A stretch of 64,000 bases of DNA from Lachnospiraceae bacterium M18-1. GTDB lineage: Bacteria > Bacillota > Clostridia > Lachnospirales > Lachnospiraceae. Both the position numbers and the translations under genes were made by a program. The stretch covers positions 252,845-316,844 of the forward strand of contig KE159605.1 of assembly GCA_000403295.2 (NCBI GenBank), written 5' to 3'. The notes below the pieces were generated by a model. It saw only the letters and a program-made list of their open reading frames with translations. It ran no database searches and was not told the origin of the DNA. Position 1 is the first letter of the stretch. Each line of letters starts with the position of its first letter. This document shows, piece after piece, positions 8,397 to 17,876 of this stretch.

Positions 8397-9336
8397 GATA
8401 TTCCTTTCCCTGCCAGATATCCTGCTTTTTCAGATATTGGTGCAGTGTGTTGAGTACCGTTCGTTTATTGCCTGTCCAGAGCGGAGCGATGAGCAGTTCC
8501 TTCGGTCCGTCGCCGGTCAGACGATGGATGGTGAGATCCGGACGCAGCCGGGAGATACATTCTCCAAGCAGAGCGATGTATTCTTCCATATCCGGGACCG
8601 GGAAGGGATGGGCCTCATATTCGGCGGCAAGGTCCGTATCCCGTAAGATATGAAGAAGCTGGAGCTTGATTCCCTGGATATCCCTGCGGTTCAGATAGTC
8701 CAGGGTTTCAAACATCTGCTCCCTGGTCTCTCCGGGAAGACAGAGGATGGTATGGACGATCACGGAAATCCTGCGGCTGCGCAGGTTTTGGACGGCCTGC
8801 TCAAAGACAGGCAGCGTATAGCCCCGCCGGATATATGCGGCGGTGGACGGATGGATCGTCTGCAGTCCCAGCTCAACCCAGACGGGTTTGATCCGGCTGA
8901 GTCGTTCCAACAGGTCCAGTACAGGCTCTCCAAGGCAGTCCGGGCGGGTAGCAATGGAGAGGATCCGGACCTCCGGATCTTGGACGGCTTCCCCAAAAAT
9001 CTGCTCCAGATGACTGAGCGGAGCATAAGTATTGGTGAATGCCTGGAAATAGGCGATATAGGAATGCACGGGACGCTTCTTGGCAAGGTCCGCCTTTCCC
9101 TGCCGGAGTTGTTCTGTAATAGACAGCTTCCTGGAGCCGGCAAAATCTCCGGAGCCTGAAGCGCTGCAGAAGATACAGCCGCCGCGGCCCACGGTGCCGT
9201 CGCGGTTGGGACAGGTCATGCCGCCGTTCAATGTGATTTTATATACTTTTTCTCCATACGTCTGCTTCAGGTCATAATCCATCGAATGGTATCGCTTTTC
9301 GCCCCAACGGCCCTGATTTATACGAAAATCTGACAT
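8371..9336 (-). CDS. TIGR01212-type radical SAM protein (YtqA/YhcC-like)
   Basis: An about 321-residue radical SAM enzyme. The N-terminus SDFRINQGRWGEKRYHSMDYDLKQTYGEKVYKI and the cluster-binding motif CPNRDGTVGRGGCIFC (Cys-x9-Cys-x2-Cys rather than the common CxxxCxxC) are diagnostic of TIGR01212. Further family segments are ELGLQTIH and HTILCLPGETREQMFET. The C-terminal LHILRDTDL and RLTGDGPKELLIAPLW also fit. The substrate is not known to me; relatives in E. coli (YhcC) and Bacillus (YtqA) have been tied to translation or tRNA-related work only loosely. An in-frame TTG lies at 9348, but ATG 9336 is better placed relative to GGAAGGG. Confidence 0.87.
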   Translation of the reverse strand: MSDFRINQGRWGEKRYHSMDYDLKQTYGEKVYKITLNGGMTCPNRDGTVGRGGCIFCSASGSGDFAGSRKLSITEQLRQGKADLAKKRPVHSYIAYFQAFTNTYAPLSHLEQIFGEAVQDPEVRILSIATRPDCLGEPVLDLLERLSRIKPVWVELGLQTIHPSTAAYIRRGYTLPVFEQAVQNLRSRRISVIVHTILCLPGETREQMFETLDYLNRRDIQGIKLQLLHILRDTDLAAEYEAHPFPVPDMEEYIALLGECISRLRPDLTIHRLTGDGPKELLIAPLWTGNKRTVLNTLHQYLKKQDIWQGKEYHERDIYLV

Positions 9337-9717
9337 AAAACGTAACAATCCCTTCCAGACTCAGGCAACACATGCCGTTCATACTGAAAATAATCATAAC
9401 ACGCTTAAAGTGACTGTGCAAGATGAATACAAAAAATACATATACCAGTATTTTTGTTTTTAAATTACCGCTTTTTTAAAAAAAAGGTTTGCTTTTTTTT
9501 AAAGTTCGTGTATAATACAAGCAGGTTTTAGTTCATTTGAGTCAATTCAGACTAAGATTCTTGAGGAGATAGAAGGAGTTGTCTGTACTGTCAATTTAGT
9601 TTCAAAGTTCGTCGACATAGATATGACTGTATTCCACAGCCCCGCCATCTGACCCATTAAAAAATCCATAGATACCAACCGAATAACGAAGACAGTGAAG
9701 AAAGGAAAGGTAATTTT
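9337..9717 (+). other. Long rho leader region
   Basis: A 381-nt gap between the divergent radical SAM gene and rho. It holds the rho promoter (9489-9516) and then about 200 nt of untranslated leader. The stretch 9627-9687 is rich in C and poor in G by my hand count (about 21 C to 6 G) and looks unstructured, as Rho-loading sites do. A nine-codon ATG frame at 9623 lacks a ribosome site and is not called. No terminator hairpin was seen. Confidence 0.5.
9489..9516 (+). promoter_or_regulatory. Promoter of rho
   Basis: -35 TTGCTT (9489-9494) and -10 TATAAT (9511-9516) with a 16-nt spacer; the bases before the -10 read GTG, close to an extended -10. It follows an AT-rich tract and would give a leader of about 195 nt. 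Confidence 0.7.
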
Positions 9718-11067
9718 ATGACGAGAGAGAAGTATGAATCGCTGCCTCTTGCTACTTTGAAGGAGCTTGCAAAAGCAAGGAGTATGAAAGGGGTTTCTAC
9801 TATGAAGAAGAGCGACCTGATTGATGCGATGCTTGCTCAGGATGAGAAAGACAATCAGGAAGCGGCCCAGGAGGAGGCAAAAGAAGAAGTAAGGGAGGAA
9901 ATGAAAGAAAAGAAGGAGTCTACGGATATCGAGCAGCTTGACAGCGGCAAAACTGCAACCGGAATCCTGGAAGTGCTTCCGGATGGGTTCGGTTTTATAC
10001 GGAGTGATAACTATCTTCCCGGAGAAAATGACGTATATGTTTCCCCGTCTCAGATCAGGAGGTTTGGTCTCAAGACAGGAGACATTCTGACAGGAAATAC
10101 CAGGATCAAAACCCAGAGTGAGAAGTTCAGCGCTCTGCTTTATGTATCGGCGATCAACGGCATGCGTCCGGCAGAAGCGCAGAAGCGGCGTAATTTTGAG
10201 GATCTGACGCCGATTTTTCCGAACCAGCGTCTGCGGATGGAGACGCCGGGCTGCACTATGGCCATGCGGATCGTAGACCTGCTCTCCCCGATTGGAAAAG
10301 GTCAGCGCGGCATGATCGTATCCCCTCCGAAAGCCGGTAAGACAACCCTGTTAAAGGAGATCGCGCTTTCTGTCAAAAAGACAGATCCCAATATCCATCT
10401 TCTGATCCTGCTGATCGATGAACGGCCGGAGGAAGTGACGGATATCCGGGAGGCCATTGCAGGTCCCAATGTGGAAGTCGTTTATTCCACATTTGACGAG
10501 CTTCCGGAACATCACAAACGAGTATCGGAGATGGTCATCGAGCGTGCAAAGCGTCTGGTGGAGCACGGTAAGGACGTGATGATCCTTCTGGACAGCATCA
10601 CCCGTCTGGCGCGCGCCTACAATGTGATCGTACCTCCTTCCGGAAGGACCTTATCCGGAGGTCTTGATCCCACGGCTCTGCATATGCCCAAGCGGATCTT
10701 CGGCGCGGCAAGAAATATGCGGGAGGGAGGAAGCCTGACGATCCTGGCAACGGCCCTTGTGGATACCGGAAGCAAGATGGATGACGTGGTATACGAGGAA
10801 TTTAAGGGGACTGGCAATATGGAGCTTGTCCTGGACCGAAAGCTGCAGGAACGGCGGGTATTCCCGGCCATCGATATTCCAAAGTCCGGTACGAGAAGGG
10901 AAGACCTGCTTCTGAACAAGGATGAACAGGACGCGGTCTATATTATCCGGAAAGCTTTGAACAGCATGAAGTCTGACGAGGCGGTAGACAACCTTCTGAA
11001 CATGTTCTCACGGACAAAGAGCAACGACGAGCTGACCAGAATGGTCATCCGCCAAAAATTTATCTGA
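9718..11067 (+). CDS. rho: Transcription termination factor Rho
   Basis: A 449-residue hexameric RNA helicase. The N-terminal helix bundle ([32 protein letters not shown]) is followed by a charged Glu/Lys linker at residues about 42-68. Then comes the RNA-binding cold-shock domain ([37 protein letters not shown]) and the RecA-like motor. Walker A PPKAGKTT is at 203-210, Walker [16 protein letters not shown] follows, and the Q-loop/R-loop region is intact. Rho releases RNA polymerase at unstructured C-rich RNA. ATG 9718 follows GAAAGGAAAGG. Clostridial Rho proteins often have such a charged insertion before the RNA-binding domain. Confidence 0.96.
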   Translation: MTREKYESLPLATLKELAKARSMKGVSTMKKSDLIDAMLAQDEKDNQEAAQEEAKEEVREEMKEKKESTDIEQLDSGKTATGILEVLPDGFGFIRSDNYLPGENDVYVSPSQIRRFGLKTGDILTGNTRIKTQSEKFSALLYVSAINGMRPAEAQKRRNFEDLTPIFPNQRLRMETPGCTMAMRIVDLLSPIGKGQRGMIVSPPKAGKTTLLKEIALSVKKTDPNIHLLILLIDERPEEVTDIREAIAGPNVEVVYSTFDELPEHHKRVSEMVIERAKRLVEHGKDVMILLDSITRLARAYNVIVPPSGRTLSGGLDPTALHMPKRIFGAARNMREGGSLTILATALVDTGSKMDDVVYEEFKGTGNMELVLDRKLQERRVFPAIDIPKSGTRREDLLLNKDEQDAVYIIRKALNSMKSDEAVDNLLNMFSRTKSNDELTRMVIRQKFI

Positions 11068-11111
11068 CTTTAAATAGCAACAAAAAAAACGCAGGAATCG
11101 CGGAAAATCTC

Positions 11112-11140
11112 TTGCAAAAGCTTTAGCGGTATGATACAAT
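11112..11140 (+). promoter_or_regulatory. Promoter of rpmE
   Basis: -35 TTGCAA (11112-11117) and -10 TACAAT (11135-11140) with a 17-nt spacer, 57 nt before the rpmE start. It lies after the rho stop codon and gives rpmE an independent transcript. Confidence 0.6.
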
Positions 11141-11196
11141 AATAGCGTTGTTTTGGAGAGTATAATGAATATTTTGAAAATAGAGAGGTGAAAGAC

Positions 11197-11397
11197 ATGA
11201 GAGAAGGAATCCATCCGGAGTACAATCAGGCAACTGTGACCTGTAACTGTGGGAACACATTCGTAACAGGCTCTACAAACAAGAGCATCCATGTGGAAAT
11301 CTGTTCCAAGTGCCATCCGTTCTACACAGGCCAGCAGAAGGCGGCGCAGGCTCGCGGACGTGTTGATAAGTTCAATAAGAAATATGGTATCAAATAA
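11197..11397 (+). CDS. rpmE: 50S ribosomal protein L31, zinc-binding form
   Basis: A 66-residue protein starting [27 protein letters not shown]. Four cysteines in the arrangement CNC...CSKC, with the residue pattern of the zinc-containing (C+) L31 type, distinguish it from the zinc-free YtiA form made under zinc limitation. It is part of the 50S central protuberance bridge. ATG 11197 follows AGAGGTG at 11184-11190; the frame is also open from GTG 11188 but that overlaps the ribosome site. Having the C+ form fits an organism with dedicated zinc uptake, as found at 27-30 kb. Confidence 0.95.
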   Translation: MREGIHPEYNQATVTCNCGNTFVTGSTNKSIHVEICSKCHPFYTGQQKAAQARGRVDKFNKKYGIK

Positions 11398-11411
11398 AGA
11401 GAACAAGTACA

Positions 11412-11446
11412 AGGCTGGGGTAAATCATATCTCAGCCTCTTCTTAT
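11412..11446 (+). terminator. Weak terminator after rpmE
   Basis: An 8-bp stem (11412-11419 with 11431-11438, one G-T pair) followed by a T-rich run CTTCTTATT. It may partly end the rpmE transcript before the DUF1385 gene. Confidence 0.5.
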
Positions 11447-11504
11447 TCAAAAATGCGCTGTTCTGAGCAGGTACAGTATGGCATAAAAATAGGAGCTGAT
11501 GAGT

Positions 11505-12467
11505 ATGAAATCTTCAAATATAGGCGGACAGGCAGTGCTTGAAGGCATAATGATGAAGAATGGCGACCGGTATGCGGTAGGTGTCCGCAGGCCGGATCAT
11601 GAGATCGAAGTCTGTGTGCAGGAGCATAAAAGCTTTGTGCCGAAAGCGATCCTCAGGATTCCCTTTATCCGAGGCGTTTTTAATTTTATAGATTCTCTGG
11701 TACTGGGAATGAAGGCGCTGATGTTTTCAGCGGAATTTATAGAGGATGAAGAAGGGGAAGCGCGGGAGCTGACAGCGGACGAAGCAGCAAAGGAAGAGAA
11801 GAAGGAATCTCTGGTCATGTCTCTCGTCATGGTCTTATCCATCGTTCTTGCCATTGGGATTTTTATGGTCCTGCCGTATTTTCTGAGCGGACTGCTGAAA
11901 AAGGTGATCACATCCAGAGGAATATTGACCATACTGGAAGGGGGAATCCGAGTGATGATCTTTCTCGGTTATATTACTCTGGTATCACGTATGAAGGACA
12001 TCCAGAGGACATTTATGTATCACGGTGCGGAGCACAAATGTATCAACTGTATTGAGCATGGACTGGATCTGAATGTGGAAAATGTCCGGGTGAGTTCCAG
12101 ACAGCATAAGCGGTGCGGCACCAGTTTCCTGTTTTTTGTCATGATCGTCAGTATTATCTTCTGCTTCTTTATTACGGCGGAATCTCAGGTCATGCGTGTG
12201 ATACTGCGTATCGCATTGATGCCCCTGATCGCCGGAGTGTCCTATGAGATCATTCGTCTGGCCGGGAACAGCGACAATCCGGTTGTGAATCTATTGAGCC
12301 AGCCGGGGCTGTGGGTACAGAACATGACCACCAAGGAGCCTGACGACAGCATGATCGAGGTGGCGATCCAGGCGGTGGAGGCCGTGTTTGACTGGAAAGA
12401 ATATCAGGCGGAAAATTTCGGAGTCGGCAGCGCTATGGCAGAAGAACACGTACAGGGAATGTCATGA
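11505..12467 (+). CDS. DUF1385 membrane protein (YqhQ-like)
   Basis: A 320-residue protein matching DUF1385: IGGQAVLEGIMMKNGDRYAVGVRRPD at the N-terminus, hydrophobic helices at about 100-130 and 140-165, the conserved YHGAEHKCINCIEHG segment near residue 168, and the SRQHKRCGTSFLFFVM segment before another membrane pair. Relatives are called YqhQ in Bacillus; the biochemical role is unknown. The His- and Cys-rich AEHKCIxCIE motif suggests a metal or redox site (inference). ATG 11505 is 9 nt after AGGAG (11491-11495); the ATG at 11499 is too close. Its stop overlaps prmC by 4 nt, a widespread clostridial pairing with rpmE upstream and prfA downstream. Confidence 0.88.
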   Translation: MKSSNIGGQAVLEGIMMKNGDRYAVGVRRPDHEIEVCVQEHKSFVPKAILRIPFIRGVFNFIDSLVLGMKALMFSAEFIEDEEGEARELTADEAAKEEKKESLVMSLVMVLSIVLAIGIFMVLPYFLSGLLKKVITSRGILTILEGGIRVMIFLGYITLVSRMKDIQRTFMYHGAEHKCINCIEHGLDLNVENVRVSSRQHKRCGTSFLFFVMIVSIIFCFFITAESQVMRVILRIALMPLIAGVSYEIIRLAGNSDNPVVNLLSQPGLWVQNMTTKEPDDSMIEVAIQAVEAVFDWKEYQAENFGVGSAMAEEHVQGMS

Positions 12468-13447
12468 CGATCCGGGAAGCGTATACAGAGGGAATGAAAA
12501 CTCTGCTGCACAAAGGGATTTTGGAAGCAGATCTGGATGCCTGGTATCTGATGGAACATGTGACAGGGATCAGCCGGGCACTGTACTTTTCGGACAGCGG
12601 CAGAGCTATGGGTGCAGACCGGGAAGCCAGATATTTTGATCTGATCGAAAAGAGAGGGCGGCGGATTCCGCTGCAGCATCTGACCGGAGTGCAGGAGTTC
12701 ATGGGATTTCCGTTTTTGGTCAATGAACATGTGCTGATCCCGCGGCAGGATACGGAAATTTTGGTAGAAGAAGCGCTGGCGGTTCTGAAAGCGAACAGGG
12801 GGACGGCCACGCTGCTGGATATGTGCACCGGTTCGGGCTGCATCCTTTTGAGTATCCTGAAGCTGATGCATGAGGAATGCGGGTATGTGATCAGAAGATC
12901 AGAGGAAAGGCCTGCAGAACAGGCGGATGTCTTTCTGCCGCCGGATCGGGGCTGTGAAGATTCTGACCGTGAAGCTGCGGCAGATCCTTCGGACAGAAAA
13001 GCGGTGAATTTCATTTATGGGACCGGCGCGGACCTGTCGGAGAAGGCTTTGGAGACTGCCGGAAAAAATGCGGAAAATCTGGGGACAGAAGCAGTATTTT
13101 ATCAGAGCGATCTGTTTGAAAAGATAGACGGCAGGTTTTCTGTGATCGTATCGAATCCGCCTTACATCCGGACCGGGGAGATTGAGACTCTCCAGGAAGA
13201 GGTAAGGGTGCATGACCCGCGTATGGCCTTAGACGGCGGGGCGGACGGTCTGGATTTTTACCGGAGGATCATCCGGGAGAGTCCGGATCATCTGCTGCCG
13301 AAGGGCTCTCTGCTGCTTGAAATCGGCTGCGGCCAGGCGCGGGAGGTGGCTGGATTGATGAGTGAGGCGGGATTTCAGAGGATTTCCGTAAAAAAAGATC
13401 TGGCAGGACTTGACCGGGTGGTTTCTGGTGTGTATGATGATTTGTAG
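12464..13447 (+). CDS. prmC: Peptide chain release factor N5-glutamine methyltransferase
   Basis: PrmC methylates the GGQ glutamine of release factors, and here it directly precedes prfA, its substrate. The N-terminal helical domain (residues 1-90) contains the QHLTGVQEFMGFPFLVNEHVLIPRQDTE segment. Motif I DMCTGSGCI is at 119-127 and the catalytic NPPYI at 231-235. At 327 residues it is about 40 longer than usual. The surplus sits at about 139-183, between motif I and the next strand (IYGTGADLSEKAL), and is a charged, proline- and glutamate-rich stretch that looks disordered. Core motifs are intact, so the enzyme should be active. Confidence 0.93.
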   Translation: MTIREAYTEGMKTLLHKGILEADLDAWYLMEHVTGISRALYFSDSGRAMGADREARYFDLIEKRGRRIPLQHLTGVQEFMGFPFLVNEHVLIPRQDTEILVEEALAVLKANRGTATLLDMCTGSGCILLSILKLMHEECGYVIRRSEERPAEQADVFLPPDRGCEDSDREAAADPSDRKAVNFIYGTGADLSEKALETAGKNAENLGTEAVFYQSDLFEKIDGRFSVIVSNPPYIRTGEIETLQEEVRVHDPRMALDGGADGLDFYRRIIRESPDHLLPKGSLLLEIGCGQAREVAGLMSEAGFQRISVKKDLAGLDRVVSGVYDDL

Positions 13448-13511
13448 AAAACAGTAGCGGAAAAACGGGATCATAGATGTGCCGCAGAGAAGAGAGAGGA
13501 TAGATGAGATT

Positions 13512-14585
13512 ATGTTTGACAGGTTAGAGGATCTACTGATTCGTTATGAGGAGGTCATGGGAGAGCTGCAGGAGCCGGACGTCGCCAATGACACGGAGCG
13601 TTTCCGGAAGCTGATGAAGGAGCAGAGCGACCTGGCTCCTATTGTAGAAGCATTTAAGGAATATAAGCAGTGCAGGCAGAATGTGGAGGACAGCCTGGCG
13701 ATGCTGGAGGAAGAATCCGATGAAGAGATGCGGGAGCTGGCAAAGGAAGAGTTAAACGGAGCCAAGGCACGGATCGAGGAGCTGGAACGGGAATTGAAGA
13801 TATTGCTTCTGCCCAAGGACCCCAATGATGATAAAAACGTGATCGTGGAGATTCGGGCAGGAGCCGGCGGGGACGAGGCGGCTTTGTTTGCTGCGGAAAT
13901 CTACCGTATGTACGTACATTATGCAGAGTCACGGCGCTGGAAGCCGGAGATGATTTCTTTAAACGAAAACGGGATCGGAGGCTTCAAGGAATGTGTCTTT
14001 ATGCTGACCGGACAGGGCGCATTTTCCCGGTTAAAGTATGAAAGCGGCGTTCACCGCGTGCAGCGTGTACCGGAGACGGAGAGCGGCGGCCGGATCCATA
14101 CATCCACGATCACGGTTGCCATCATGCCGGAAGCGGAAGAGGTGGATGTAGAGCTGGATATGAATGACTGCAAATTCGATGTGTTCCGTGCGTCGGGAAA
14201 CGGAGGACAGTGTGTCAATACAACAGATTCCGCCGTGCGTCTGACCCATATTCCCACAGGAATCGTGATTTCCTGTCAGGATGAGAAGTCACAGCTGAAG
14301 AATAAGGATAAGGCATTGAAGGTACTCCGGGCCAGGCTCTATGAGCTGGAGCTGGCGAAGCAGCACGACGCGGAGGCGGAAGCCAGGAAGAGCCAGGTGG
14401 GAACCGGGGATCGTTCGGAAAAGATCCGAACCTATAATTTCCCACAGGGCCGGGTAACAGACCACCGGATCAAGCTGACCCTGCACAAGCTGGATACCAT
14501 TCTGGGCGGGGATCTGGACGAGGTGATCGACAGTCTGATCGCGGCGGACCAGAGCGCGAAGCTGGCAAAGATGAACGAGCAGTAA
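13512..14585 (+). CDS. prfA: Peptide chain release factor 1
   Basis: A 357-residue class I release factor. The N-terminal helical domain runs to about residue 100, the PCRF domain follows, and the GGQ motif lies in [26 protein letters not shown], which enters the peptidyl transferase centre. The stop-codon reading loop reads [13 protein letters not shown] (the PxT motif of RF1, specific for UAA and UAG). The frame is open from GTG 13479, but ATG 13512 gives the family length and starts the conserved [14 protein letters not shown]. It lies 64 nt after prmC in what is probably one transcript. Confidence 0.96.
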   Translation: MFDRLEDLLIRYEEVMGELQEPDVANDTERFRKLMKEQSDLAPIVEAFKEYKQCRQNVEDSLAMLEEESDEEMRELAKEELNGAKARIEELERELKILLLPKDPNDDKNVIVEIRAGAGGDEAALFAAEIYRMYVHYAESRRWKPEMISLNENGIGGFKECVFMLTGQGAFSRLKYESGVHRVQRVPETESGGRIHTSTITVAIMPEAEEVDVELDMNDCKFDVFRASGNGGQCVNTTDSAVRLTHIPTGIVISCQDEKSQLKNKDKALKVLRARLYELELAKQHDAEAEARKSQVGTGDRSEKIRTYNFPQGRVTDHRIKLTLHKLDTILGGDLDEVIDSLIAADQSAKLAKMNEQ

Positions 14586-14612
14586 GGTGAAGAAGAGAGA
14601 TAGAAAAAAAGC

Positions 14613-14651
14613 AGACCAAGCGGGAATACTGTTTTCCCACTTGGTCTTTTT
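14613..14651. terminator. Bidirectional terminator between prfA and carB
   Basis: A 13-position stem with one mismatch (14613-14625 with 14635-14647), GC-rich in the middle, followed by TTTTT on the plus strand and preceded by a run of A that serves as the U-tract on the minus strand. It separates convergent prfA and carB. Confidence 0.88.
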
Positions 14652-14668
14652 GAGTGGATTTATTACTA

Positions 14669-17600
14669 TTACTTTACTTCAGCGATATCGATCAGCGTCA
14701 GCTTCTTGATATCCGTATTCTCCAGACTGGTGATCAGCGCCCGGGCCGTATCCATTGCGGTCAGGACATTGACTCCGGTCTCGATGGCATTTCTCCGGAT
14801 CACGAAGCCGTCTCTGGAATGTTCCGCGCCTTGAGCCGGGGTGTCGATGACCAGGTCGATCTCATGGCCTAAGATCAGGTCCAGCAGATTGGGGGATTCC
14901 TGCTCGATCTTGCGGACTGCGATAGCCTTTACCCCTCCGGCCTTTAACGCGGCTGCGGTGCCTGCGGTGGCAAAGATCCGATATCCGATATCAGCAAACC
15001 TGCGTCCGATCTCCACAGCTTCTTCCTTGTCCTCATCCCGTACCGTGAGGATCATATTCTTGAATCTGGGCAGTTTGATCCCGGCACCCAGGAAGGCCTT
15101 GTACAGAGCTTCGTCAAAAGTGGAGGCAATCCCCAAACATTCCCCGGTAGATTTCATTTCCGGTCCCAGGCTGATATCCGCGCCGCGGATCTTTTCAAAG
15201 GAGAACACCGGCATCTTGACCGCAAAGTATTCGGCTTCCTTTTGAAGACCCGGCGTATATCCCAGATCCCGGATCTTACTGCCTGTGATCACACGGGAGG
15301 CCAGGGGCACGATGGGGATTCCGGTGACCTTGCTGATATAGGGCACTGTCCGGCTGGAACGGGGGTTGACCTCGATCACATACACATCTTCCTCCCCGCA
15401 GACAATGAACTGGATATTGATCAGTCCGACGACGTGGAGGGATTTAGCCAGCCTCCTGGTGTATTCCGCAATCTTTTCCTTAGCTGCCCTGGTCAGGCTC
15501 TGGGCCGGATACACGGAGATGCTGTCTCCGGAGTGGATGCCTGCCCGCTCGATATGCTCCATGATCCCCGGAATCAGGATTTCCTCGCCGTCGCAGACCG
15601 CATCCACCTCGATCTCCTTTCCAGTGAGATACTTATCCACCAGGATCGGATGATCCTGTGCGATCCGGTTGATGATACCGATAAATTCATCGATATCATG
15701 GTCGTTAATGGCAATCTGCATACCCTGGCCGCCCAGTACATAGGAGGGTCTTACCAGGACCGGATAGCCCAGACGGTTTGCCACCTCCTTGGCCTCTTCG
15801 GCGGTGAATACGGTTCCGCCGGAGGGGCGGGGGATTCTGCATTCCTCCAGGATCTGGTCGAAGAGCTCCCGGTCTTCTGCCTTGTCCACATTTTCCGCGG
15901 AGGTTCCCAGGATCGGGACACCCATCTTCATCAGGCTTTCTGTCAATTTGATGGCTGTCTGCCCGCCGAACTGTACGACCGCGCCGTCGGGCTTTTCCAG
16001 GTCTACGATGCTCTCCACATCCTCGGGGGTCAGCGGTTCAAAATAAAGCTTGTCCGCAATGTCAAAGTCTGTGCTGACCGTCTCCGGATTATTATTTACA
16101 ATGATCGTCTCATAGCCTTCCCGGGAAAATGCCCAGGTGCAGTGAACGGAGCAGAAATCAAATTCGATGCCCTGGCCGATCCGGATGGGGCCGGAGCCCA
16201 GGACCAGGACCTTCTTCCGGTCATTGGTTTTTTCTGCTTCATTTTCACTGCCGAATACAGAGTAGTAGTAGGGAGTCTCAGCGGCAAATTCCGCCGCACA
16301 GGTGTCCACCATCTTATAGGCCGCAACAATCCCGTTTGCATGGCGCATGTCATGGACTTCCCGTTCCGTCCTGCCGGTGAGCCTGCCGATCACGGAATCC
16401 GGAAATTCCATGCGCTTGGCCTCTTTTAAAAGCTCTGGTGTGAGAGCTTCCCGCTGCAGGGACTGCTCCATCTCTACCAGAATGGCAAGCTTGTCAATGA
16501 ACCAGGGGTCGATCCTGGTCCGGTCATGGATGAGCTTATAATCGAACCCTCTGCGGAGGGCTTCCGCAATTCGCCAGATCCGCATGTCATCCACGATAGA
16601 AAGCTGTTCTGTCAGCGCTTCTTCGTCCAGACCGGAGAAATCATAGGAGAGCAGGCAGTCCACATGCTGCTCCAGGGAACGGATTGCTTTCATCAGTGCG
16701 CCTTCGAAATTATCACAGATGCTCATCACTTCTCCTGTGGCCTTCATCTGGGTGGTCAGAGTCCGTTTGGCGCTGATGAACTTATCAAAGGGAAGCCTTG
16801 GGATCTTTACCACACAGTAGTCCAGCATAGGCTCAAAGCTGGCATAAGTCTTGTGGGTGATGGCGTTCTTGATCTCATCCAGCGTATAGCCCAGGGCGAT
16901 CTTGGCCGCGACCTTGGCGATAGGATACCCGGTCGCTTTGGAGGCCAGGGCGGAAGAGCGGCTGACACGGGGATTCACCTCGATCACACAGTATTCAAAG
17001 GATTCCGGATGAAGGGCATACTGCACGTTGCATCCTCCCGTGATCTTCAGCTCGTCGATGATCTTCAGCGCGGAGGTCCGAAGCATCTGGTATTCCTTGT
17101 CACCCAAAGTCTGGGACGGCGCTACAACGATGCTGTCTCCGGTGTGGACGCCTACAGGATCGATATTTTCCATATTGCACACGGTGATACAATTTCCCCG
17201 GCTGTCCCGCATCACTTCATATTCAATCTCCTTCCAGCCAGCGATACAGCGCTCCACCAGAACCTGTCCCACGCGGGAGAGACGCAGGCCATTTTCCAGG
17301 ATCTCCATGAGCTGCCCGGAATTGTGGGCAATCCCGCCGCCGCTTCCTCCCAGGGTATAAGCCGGACGGAGTACCACCGGATAGCCGATCTCATTTGCAA
17401 AAGCCAGGCCGTCTTCCACGGATTCCACCACAAGGGACGCGGCAACCGGTTCATGGATTCGCTCCATGGCTGCTTTAAATTCCAGACGGTCTTCCGCCTT
17501 CTTGATGGTCTCGGAGGTGGTGCCGATAAGACGAACATGATGCTCGCGCAGGAATCCGGATTCCTCCAGCTCCATGGCCAGATTTAAGCCCGCCTGTCCT

Positions 17601-17872
17601 CCCAGGGTGGGAAGGACGCTGTCCGGCTGTTCTTTTAAGATCAATTGTTCTACCACTTCGGGGGTCAGAGGTTCGATATAGACCTTGTCCGCAATGTCCT
17701 TGTCGGTCATGATCGTGGCAGGGTTGGAATTTAAGAGGACCACTTCCAGGCCTTCTTCCTTTAAGGAACGGCATGCCTGGGTCCCCGCATAGTCAAATTC
17801 CGCGGCCTGGCCGATGACGATCGGTCCGGAGCCGATGACCAATACTTTTTTGATGCTCATATCTCTAGGCAT
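14669..17872 (-). CDS. carB: Carbamoyl-phosphate synthase large subunit
   Basis: A 1067-residue protein with the duplicated ATP-grasp structure of CarB. The first half starts MPRDMSIKKVLVIGSGPIVIGQAAEFDYAGTQACRSLKEEG and the second half repeats KKVLVLGSGPIRIGQGIEFDFCSVHCTWAF at about residue 550. Each half has a glycine-rich ATP loop (RPAYTLGGSGGG and RPSYVLGGQGM). The C-terminal MGS-like allosteric domain (about 930-1067) normally binds UMP or ornithine. The enzyme makes carbamoyl phosphate from bicarbonate, ATP and glutamine-derived ammonia for pyrimidines and arginine. It follows carA with a gap of 4 nt on the minus strand. Confidence 0.97.
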   Translation of the reverse strand: MPRDMSIKKVLVIGSGPIVIGQAAEFDYAGTQACRSLKEEGLEVVLLNSNPATIMTDKDIADKVYIEPLTPEVVEQLILKEQPDSVLPTLGGQAGLNLAMELEESGFLREHHVRLIGTTSETIKKAEDRLEFKAAMERIHEPVAASLVVESVEDGLAFANEIGYPVVLRPAYTLGGSGGGIAHNSGQLMEILENGLRLSRVGQVLVERCIAGWKEIEYEVMRDSRGNCITVCNMENIDPVGVHTGDSIVVAPSQTLGDKEYQMLRTSALKIIDELKITGGCNVQYALHPESFEYCVIEVNPRVSRSSALASKATGYPIAKVAAKIALGYTLDEIKNAITHKTYASFEPMLDYCVVKIPRLPFDKFISAKRTLTTQMKATGEVMSICDNFEGALMKAIRSLEQHVDCLLSYDFSGLDEEALTEQLSIVDDMRIWRIAEALRRGFDYKLIHDRTRIDPWFIDKLAILVEMEQSLQREALTPELLKEAKRMEFPDSVIGRLTGRTEREVHDMRHANGIVAAYKMVDTCAAEFAAETPYYYSVFGSENEAEKTNDRKKVLVLGSGPIRIGQGIEFDFCSVHCTWAFSREGYETIIVNNNPETVSTDFDIADKLYFEPLTPEDVESIVDLEKPDGAVVQFGGQTAIKLTESLMKMGVPILGTSAENVDKAEDRELFDQILEECRIPRPSGGTVFTAEEAKEVANRLGYPVLVRPSYVLGGQGMQIAINDHDIDEFIGIINRIAQDHPILVDKYLTGKEIEVDAVCDGEEILIPGIMEHIERAGIHSGDSISVYPAQSLTRAAKEKIAEYTRRLAKSLHVVGLINIQFIVCGEEDVYVIEVNPRSSRTVPYISKVTGIPIVPLASRVITGSKIRDLGYTPGLQKEAEYFAVKMPVFSFEKIRGADISLGPEMKSTGECLGIASTFDEALYKAFLGAGIKLPRFKNMILTVRDEDKEEAVEIGRRFADIGYRIFATAGTAAALKAGGVKAIAVRKIEQESPNLLDLILGHEIDLVIDTPAQGAEHSRDGFVIRRNAIETGVNVLTAMDTARALITSLENTDIKKLTLIDIAEVK

Positions 17873-17876
17873 TGTT

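Noticed and set aside
9623..9652. A nine-codon leader peptide in the rho leader
   Set aside because: No ribosome site before the ATG and no codon pattern suggesting attenuation.
15242..17587. Long plus-strand open frames (about 350-395 codons) opposite carB
   Set aside because: They lie fully inside carB, whose duplicated ATP-grasp sequence is unmistakable; the translations look like frame shadows.
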